This document shows positions 19,921 through 64,000 of a stretch of 64,000 bases of DNA, piece by piece; the first letter of the stretch is position 1; each line of letters opens with the position of its first letter. The stretch covers positions 61,609 to 125,608 of the forward strand of contig CAUYLG010066210.1 in NCBI GenBank assembly GCA_963573385.1, given 5' to 3'. Under the pieces are notes generated by a model, which saw only the letters and a list, made by a program, of their open reading frames with translations, did not search any database and was not told the DNA's origin. This DNA comes from Cacajao melanocephalus (Eukaryota; Chordata; Mammalia; Primates; Pitheciidae). A program made the position numbers and the translations under genes.

Positions 19921-20525
19921 ATTTTTTTTGAGACAGAGTCTCACTCTGTTGCTCAGGCTGGAGTGCAGTGGCGTGATCTTGGCTCACTGAAACCTCTGCC
20001 TCCCAGTTCAAGTGATTCTCATGCCTCATCCTCCGGTGTAGCTGGGACTACAGGCACACACTACCACACCCAAATTTTTATTGTTTTGTTTTTTTCTTTT
20101 TAGACAGAGTCTTGCTGTGTACCCCAGGCTGGAGTGTAGTGGTGCAATCTTGGCTCACTGCAACCGCCTTCTGGGTCCGAGTTCAAGCAATTCTCCTGCC
20201 TCAACCTCCCAGTAGCTGGGATTACAGGAATACGCCACCATATCCAGCTAATTTTTGTATTTTTTTTTTTTTAAGTAGAGATGGAGTTTCACCATGTTGG
20301 CTAGGCTGGTCTTGAACTCCTGGCATTGTGATCTGCCTGCCTCGGCCTCCCAAAGTGCTGGGATAACAGGCGTGAGCCACCACACCCAAATTTTTAATGT
20401 AATTTTAGTAGAGACAGGGTTTCACCGTGTTGGTCAGCTGGTCTCAAATTTGTGACTGCAAGTGATCCTCCTGTCTCGGCCTCCCAAAGTGCTGAGATTA
20501 CAGATGTGAGCCTGCGCCCAGCCCA
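19921..20525 (-). mobile_element. Alu split by a nested Alu
   Basis: Outer reverse Alu in two pieces, 19921-20080 and 20397-20525, around the inner copy. The two pieces together make one Alu. Confidence 0.93.
20081..20396 (-). mobile_element. Nested Alu with 18-bp target-site repeat
   Basis: Inner reverse Alu bounded by ACCACACCCAAATTTTTA at 20063-20080 and again at 20379-20396. The repeat overlaps the Alu 5' end, so the true duplication may be slightly shorter. Confidence 0.92.
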
Positions 20526-20954
20526 GTGTTGGTTTTTGAGAGCTACTCCCCAGTTATAGGAGTTGGAGCTCTGCCAATTGCTATTTTACTCAAATGTGAG
20601 TTTTGACCTGCACCATCCCCAGTCCTGGGGTTGCTGTCCCCTCCCATCTCACCAAAATCTGGTCACACCAACAGATTTTGTTCTCCCTCCACTTGGTGCT
20701 AACTCAATCACTTACAACTGGGTTGGTGGAAGAAGAAGAGGCAAGGTGGACCTCTTAGGCATTACTGCACAGGAAACAAAAATGCTGGCTTTAGCCAATG
20801 ACAGAGTGGCCTGCACTGTGGTGCCCCGTTGGGTCTAGCCTGCTGGCCCTGTGCACCCAGCACGAGGTATCCATTCTGAAGTTCTAACAGTGGCCGTGCA
20901 CTTAACTTTCCACACGCTCTCAAAGCAGCCCTCACAACTGCAGCCAAGTGCTTT
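20526..20954. other. Unique intergenic sequence
   Basis: No gene or repeat recognised. Confidence 0.5.
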
Positions 20955-21235
20955 TATGTACAGCAGGGTCTCGCTGTGTCCCCAAGGCGGGAGTGCAGAG
21001 GCGCAATCACAGCTCACTGCAACCCCAAGCTCAAGTGATCCTCCTGCCTCAGCCTTCCAAGAAGCTGGGACTACAGGCGTGTGCCACCATGCCCATTTAG
21101 TTCTTAAAATTTTTTTTGTAGAGATGGGGGTCTCACTATTTTGCCCAGGCTAGTCTTGAACTTCTGGTTTCAAGTGATTCTCCTGTCTTGGTTTCCCAAA
21201 GTGCTGGGATTATAGGCAAGAGTCACTGCCTCAGC
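20955..21235 (-). mobile_element. Alu, older type
   Basis: Reverse AluJ-like copy with GGGTCTCGCTGTGTCCCCAA and CAAGCTCAAGTGATCCTCC. Confidence 0.9.
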
Positions 21236-21393
21236 CTCCAGCGCTTTTTAAAAATGCTGCCTGTGCACCTGACTCCCCCAATGGCACCGCACACCCGCGA
21301 CCTGCCCCAGTGGGCTGTGGGTTTGGGGATGGGATCACAGCAAATCACAGGACGGCCACGTGACCGGCAATCTGCCGCTTTTAAAATATAACA

Positions 21394-21399
21394 TTTATT
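21394..21399 (-). promoter_or_regulatory. RREB1: Polyadenylation signal AATAAA of RREB1
   Basis: TTTATT on the plus strand is AATAAA in the gene direction, 2.9 kb after the stop. The sequence about 30-70 nt further downstream in transcription order (toward 21330) contains TGTGATTTGCTGTGATC, a GT-rich element of the usual downstream type. No Alu separates it from the stop codon, and the first Alu (20955-21235) begins just beyond. Confidence 0.8.
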
Positions 21400-23480
21400 G
21401 CTTAGATGGTTTGATACAGAACAGCTTTTTTCTCATTCTGAATTTGGAAGTTCTATACAACTGAGTATAAAGAGGACCAAAAAGTACCAAAACCAAACTT
21501 GTGATTCTCTGTTCATGTGGCATAAACCAGTTTTGTACATAACATGTAGCAGCAGTTTTTAAGTTCCCTTTAGAAAAATATGAATTCTACAAATTATTGT
21601 TTCCTGTTTAATGCATGGGCTGAAATCACTAGGGTCAATTTCCTTCTGAAGAAAGAGGAGAGGAAAGAGACGAACAGAGGGTCAGAACGTACGGTGAATC
21701 TTTCCAAAACTGGCATCCGACTGTTATGTAGCTTCCCCAGCGATGCTTGGAAAACAGCCCTCTGGGTTTTGTTTTCACAGCCAGGTGTTTCATGTAGTGA
21801 TTGAATCTCAGCATCATGTCCATTAATCAATGAGAAAAAAAAAAAAAGAGAAAAAACTTGCACCTCAAAAAACTTTTCAGAAGATCCATATATATATATT
21901 TTTTTGTAAAAGCCCTGAGAGAAGGAGAAAGAGAATCAAACAAAATGTATAGAAACAAATTAGCTGGACATGCAAACTAAGCTATGATTCACCCAGAGTT
22001 TAAACAAATCACAAATTTCACAGTTTAATATTGGGGGGTGGAGGGAGGGCAAAAACAACAAACAAATAATACGTTTCTCCACCTCACTAATGTGGCAAGA
22101 CCTTATTGACTACGAGGGTACAGATCAAGGCTAAGTAAAGCTTTAAATCAATAGTGATTATTGCGAGCGGCAGCCCCAGCTACACACGTCGCCGGGAGCT
22201 GATTACTGCTACATCTCACCGCAGCGTAGAGTTTAGTCACAGCTTCTCCCCACAATATTGCGAGTTTAGTGTGGAGAGTCGCAGAGAAAAAACACAAGAA
22301 ACCCCAAATAATAACAAAAATAACAATAACAACTGTAATAATAATAAAAAAAACCCTAAGGGATGTATGAACTGGTTTTAACTAAGTAGACCAAGAAATC
22401 ATTGGTTCTGATTTGCATTCATCTCTACAGTAAATAAAACCTTGTTTTTAAACTGGTTCATACATCCCTAATACAGTTAAAAGTCATATATACCGCAACC
22501 TTTTTTCCTCTCATATGCGAAGATATCACTTTTCATTATCTCAAGAATATCTATCTTCCTTTGAAGTCTGGGAGGTTGGATTTCAGAAATCGGTCAGGTG
22601 GTGGAGAGAAGGGGGCGTGCATGTTTCTGTGAGAACAAGGCTAAGAAAAGGAGGAGCCTGTGGGGCCAGAAAAGGCCTGGGGAAGGAAGCTAGGGCGCAG
22701 GGGTGCCGCAAGAGGCTCCACGCGCTGCAGCAAGCACAGGAGTTGCCGGCAGCAGGCTGACTGGGCTCCCCGCCGCCCCGAGGTCTCTGCTGAGAGACCA
22801 GAAGCTCAGTTGCAGTGGGCTATATTCTCCTCCCTGCGGGCAGCGACACTAAGGGAAGTCTATTGCCTGCATAGGATGCTCATGAGTAAAAAGAATCCTG
22901 CTTTTTTGCACCCAGGGGTTTGGGCTATTTAAGAAACCAGAAACAGCACATTTATCTTCAAGCACCAACCCCACATCGCAGGAAGGTAAATATAAACCTG
23001 TTTCTCATCTGACATCTTGCATGTGTAGTTTTATTACCAGTAGTAGTATTTCCTCGCTTTGCAAATGACAGTAGCACAGCTGGGGAAGGCCTGGATTGGG
23101 CTTGGCGGGAAGACTGGGAATACCTCGCTCATGAGTAACGTGCCTGGTCAGTGTGTCACTGCTTTGCTTTCTCCAAAGCCATCTCTGCAGTGCTCCGGGC
23201 ACAACCCTGGCTTCTCGATGCCCGTTCCCTGGATGCACACATCCTCACTCCACCCTCTCTGAGCTGCTCCTGGGCCATGTTTGGGAATACTGCTCATGGC
23301 CAAATTCTGCAGTGACAGAAGAAAGGCTTGTCTCAGTACAGTAGAAGAGCTCCCACCCGAAGGTGCCAACCACAGCCGCAGGCACACATCTACTCGGGGA
23401 CCTGGATGCGGCACAGGTCTCCCAGGACAAATATTGCCCATTTGATTCTGCTGACTGCAGAGACCAGCAAACTGATGAAC

Positions 23481-23503
23481 TAATAATAATAATAATAATA
23501 ATA
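23481..23503 (+). repeat. (AAT)n microsatellite in RREB1 3' UTR
   Basis: About seven TAA/AAT units. In the mRNA sense it reads ATT repeats. Confidence 0.95.
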
Positions 23504-24314
23504 TTAATACATATACTGAAAGGGAAAGGGGACAATCAAATACATGCTACCCATGCATGTTTTCCATAGGTTAAGTTGCCAGGGGAGTAACTCTTCTCTG
23601 TAGTTAAGAACGGATGTCTTCAAACTTGAACAGTGACCATGTCTAATGCTGACAGAGTGGAAACGGACAGGACGCTGAAGCTAGTCTCTTTCCTGGTTTT
23701 GGCTTGAAACCATATTGGAAACCTTCATCAACCACATCCTGTAATACCAAGGACCAGATGACAACTCCACCATGAAGCACACGAAAAAAAAGGAAAATGT
23801 CTATTTGAGAAATTATCATCTTATCCATCTCTCCTCTGGTCATTTACATGAAATTCACATCATTTTCTTCCAGTTATTGGCTATGGGTACCCAAGGGTAT
23901 GTTTTTTCCTTCTGTTTCCAGCTCACAGAACAAACGGTGCTATCACAGATTCACAAGAACAAGCTCACACACACCAATACAAAATAATGCTAATGCTCAA
24001 ATGAAGAGGTCCTCTCCAGACAATTCATTACAGTATTTGTCTTAAGAAGTCATTTTGGAAAAATACAACATCCATGATGATATGGAGGGATCCGGTAAGT
24101 AGTGAAGGCACTGGAATCGGCAGGGGCTGGGGCCTCCCACGCAGGCTGCGGTAAGGCTATGGCACTGAGCGAGCGGCCCCGCTCCTGCTTGTCTCTCGCA
24201 CTCACTCTCTCTTAATCCCCAACAGCCAAAGGGCACTGAGGAAACCCCATGAAGTACAGACTTGCGATGCTTTGCTCTGCTGGCTTTTGTCTGTGCTGAG
24301 GGGGACTGAGGCTG

Positions 24315-62405
<38,091 letters not shown>

Positions 62406-63449
62406 CTGAAAAGAACACACACACACAATGTGATCTAGCAGTTATGTTTTTAACATTTATATTTAGGCATTGGTACTTAAATTTTCTTAAGATATATAAA
62501 GTATAATTTATATATTGACTTCTATCATTTTTAAAACTCTATAATCTCCTTGAACCTCTCTTCAAGTTCTTGCAAGTGCTATCCAAAAGTGTTGCTCAAT
62601 GCCTTGCTGTTCACTGGAAGGCATTCATGAACTTAACTGGCATTAACAAGATGAAACAAACTATCTGGTGACCTGTTCCAGTCATGCAGACAAAAAATAC
62701 TATTTTAGGACATGCAATTCTATAGAATAAAGAATTCCCAGATACCTAAACTGTTCCCCTAGTTCATAAACTAAGTGATAGTGCTGCCCTTGCCCTAGAA
62801 CCCACCTCATCTACCTGTTGTACATGTCTCTCTCTTCTGCCTTCCGAAGCATTTTGGTGGTCAAATTTGAGACATGCTAACAAATCAGATGTCCAGAGTG
62901 TTTAAGACCTGAAAGCAGTTTCCATGTTGTTCATAGTATTATGTGGATTTACAGATCACAAGAGTATAACTTGGATAATGGATGAAAAAGTTACATGCGG
63001 TAACTCTAATAGCGACAGGTCTAGGCTACCCATTTAATAAGAAAGTATTACATAAAATATGTTTATGTCTACTCCAGAAAGAGAGTCTTATGGGTTATCT
63101 GACTTAAGTAACCATACTTTATTGAGTTCTAAAACAAACATTCTAAGAACAAGGTCCCAAGATATATGGGAAAGAATGACATTACAAATGAATAGTCAGC
63201 CTTAATTTCCTAATTTTGCAACATAAAAATAATTTAGTTTGGCCAATGACAATCATCATCACCATCATCATGTAACTGTGGTTGAACTGTGCCATATTTA
63301 AGACTGTAGCCACAGCTTTTTATGAATAACTATTTTATAGGATTATCTTGCTTGAGAAATTCTCTGGAGTAGGGAAAGACAGCAGAATTTTCATGAACTA
63401 TCCTGTCACCCTTCTGAAAAGAAGTTCCGCTCTCTTTTTAGCTGTACCT

Positions 63450-63620
63450 TCTTTTTTGTTGTTGTTGAGGCAGAGTCTCGTTCTGTGGCCCACGCTGGAG
63501 TGCAGTGGCACGATCTTGGCTCTCAGGAGATCACGGCTGCCATGAGCTATGATCATGCTACTGCACTCCAGCCTGGGAGACAGACTGAGAACTGGTCTTT
63601 AAAAAAAAAAAAAAAAAAAA
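63450..63620. mobile_element. Head-to-head fused Alu fragments
   Basis: 63450-63525 is reverse Alu (GAGGCAGAGTCTCGTTCTGT). From about 63530 it switches to plus-orientation right arm (CTGCACTCCAGCCTGGGAGA) with an A tail to 63620. Confidence 0.85.
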
Positions 63621-63967
<347 letters not shown>

Positions 63968-64000
63968 TTATTGGCCGCCAAAAGCCATTGTAAATTTAAT

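Larger units (their letters stand above)
21375..24314 (-). other. RREB1: RREB1 3' UTR
   Basis: About 2.94 kb of sequence directly downstream of the RREB1 stop, with no Alu or other recognisable interspersed repeat, in sharp contrast to the flanks. This fits an exonic, constrained region. It contains AT-rich stretches, an AAT/AAC-type low-complexity tract near 22310-22345, an (AAT)n microsatellite at 23481-23503 and a 13-bp inverted repeat (22359-22371 with 22457-22469). The distal end is set by the AATAAA at 21399-21394, so the cleavage point is inferred as about 15-25 nt beyond it. Confidence 0.85.

Overview
This window looks like primate, almost certainly human, nuclear DNA. It is saturated with Alu elements (about 45, in both orientations and often nested), carries older MIR, L2, MER5 and L1 remnants, and contains one multi-exon protein gene with GT-AG introns. 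There is no bacterial or viral gene organisation.

The only protein gene I can support is on the minus strand: the 3' two-thirds of RREB1 (Ras-responsive element binding protein 1), a large C2H2 zinc-finger transcription factor. Seven coding exons can be joined with every splice phase agreeing. In transcription order they are 62405-62261, 61659-61523, 46977-46788, 44536-41620, 33314-33150, 26678-25884 and 24772-24315 (stop). Together they encode 1,601 residues and the stop codon. The N-terminal exons and promoter lie beyond the right edge. A 3' UTR of about 2.9 kb runs from 24314 to a canonical polyadenylation signal at 21399-21394. Two internal exons (165 and 795 nt) are phase-symmetric and could be skipped without breaking the frame.

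Positions 1 to about 21370 are downstream of RREB1. I see no convincing protein gene there, only interspersed repeats, microsatellites and unique non-coding sequence. One CpG-rich, CCAAT-box-bearing stretch (about 15285-15725) looks promoter-like. Positions 24773-64000 are introns densely populated with Alus.

The most unusual observation is a 124-bp copy (40841-40964) of an internal part of the large RREB1 exon (42611-42734), lying in the following intron in the same orientation. It is 94% identical. All seven differences are transitions and six of the seven are synonymous in the parental frame. It carries the CtBP-binding PIDLS motif and a SUMO-consensus lysine, and each junction has a short perfect hairpin. 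Other observations are an 88-nt near-perfect intronic hairpin (50331-50418), perfect inverted repeats at nearly the same distance (144 and 150 nt) upstream of two RREB1 acceptors, an exact 32-bp direct repeat 1.3 kb apart, and several recombined or nested Alus.
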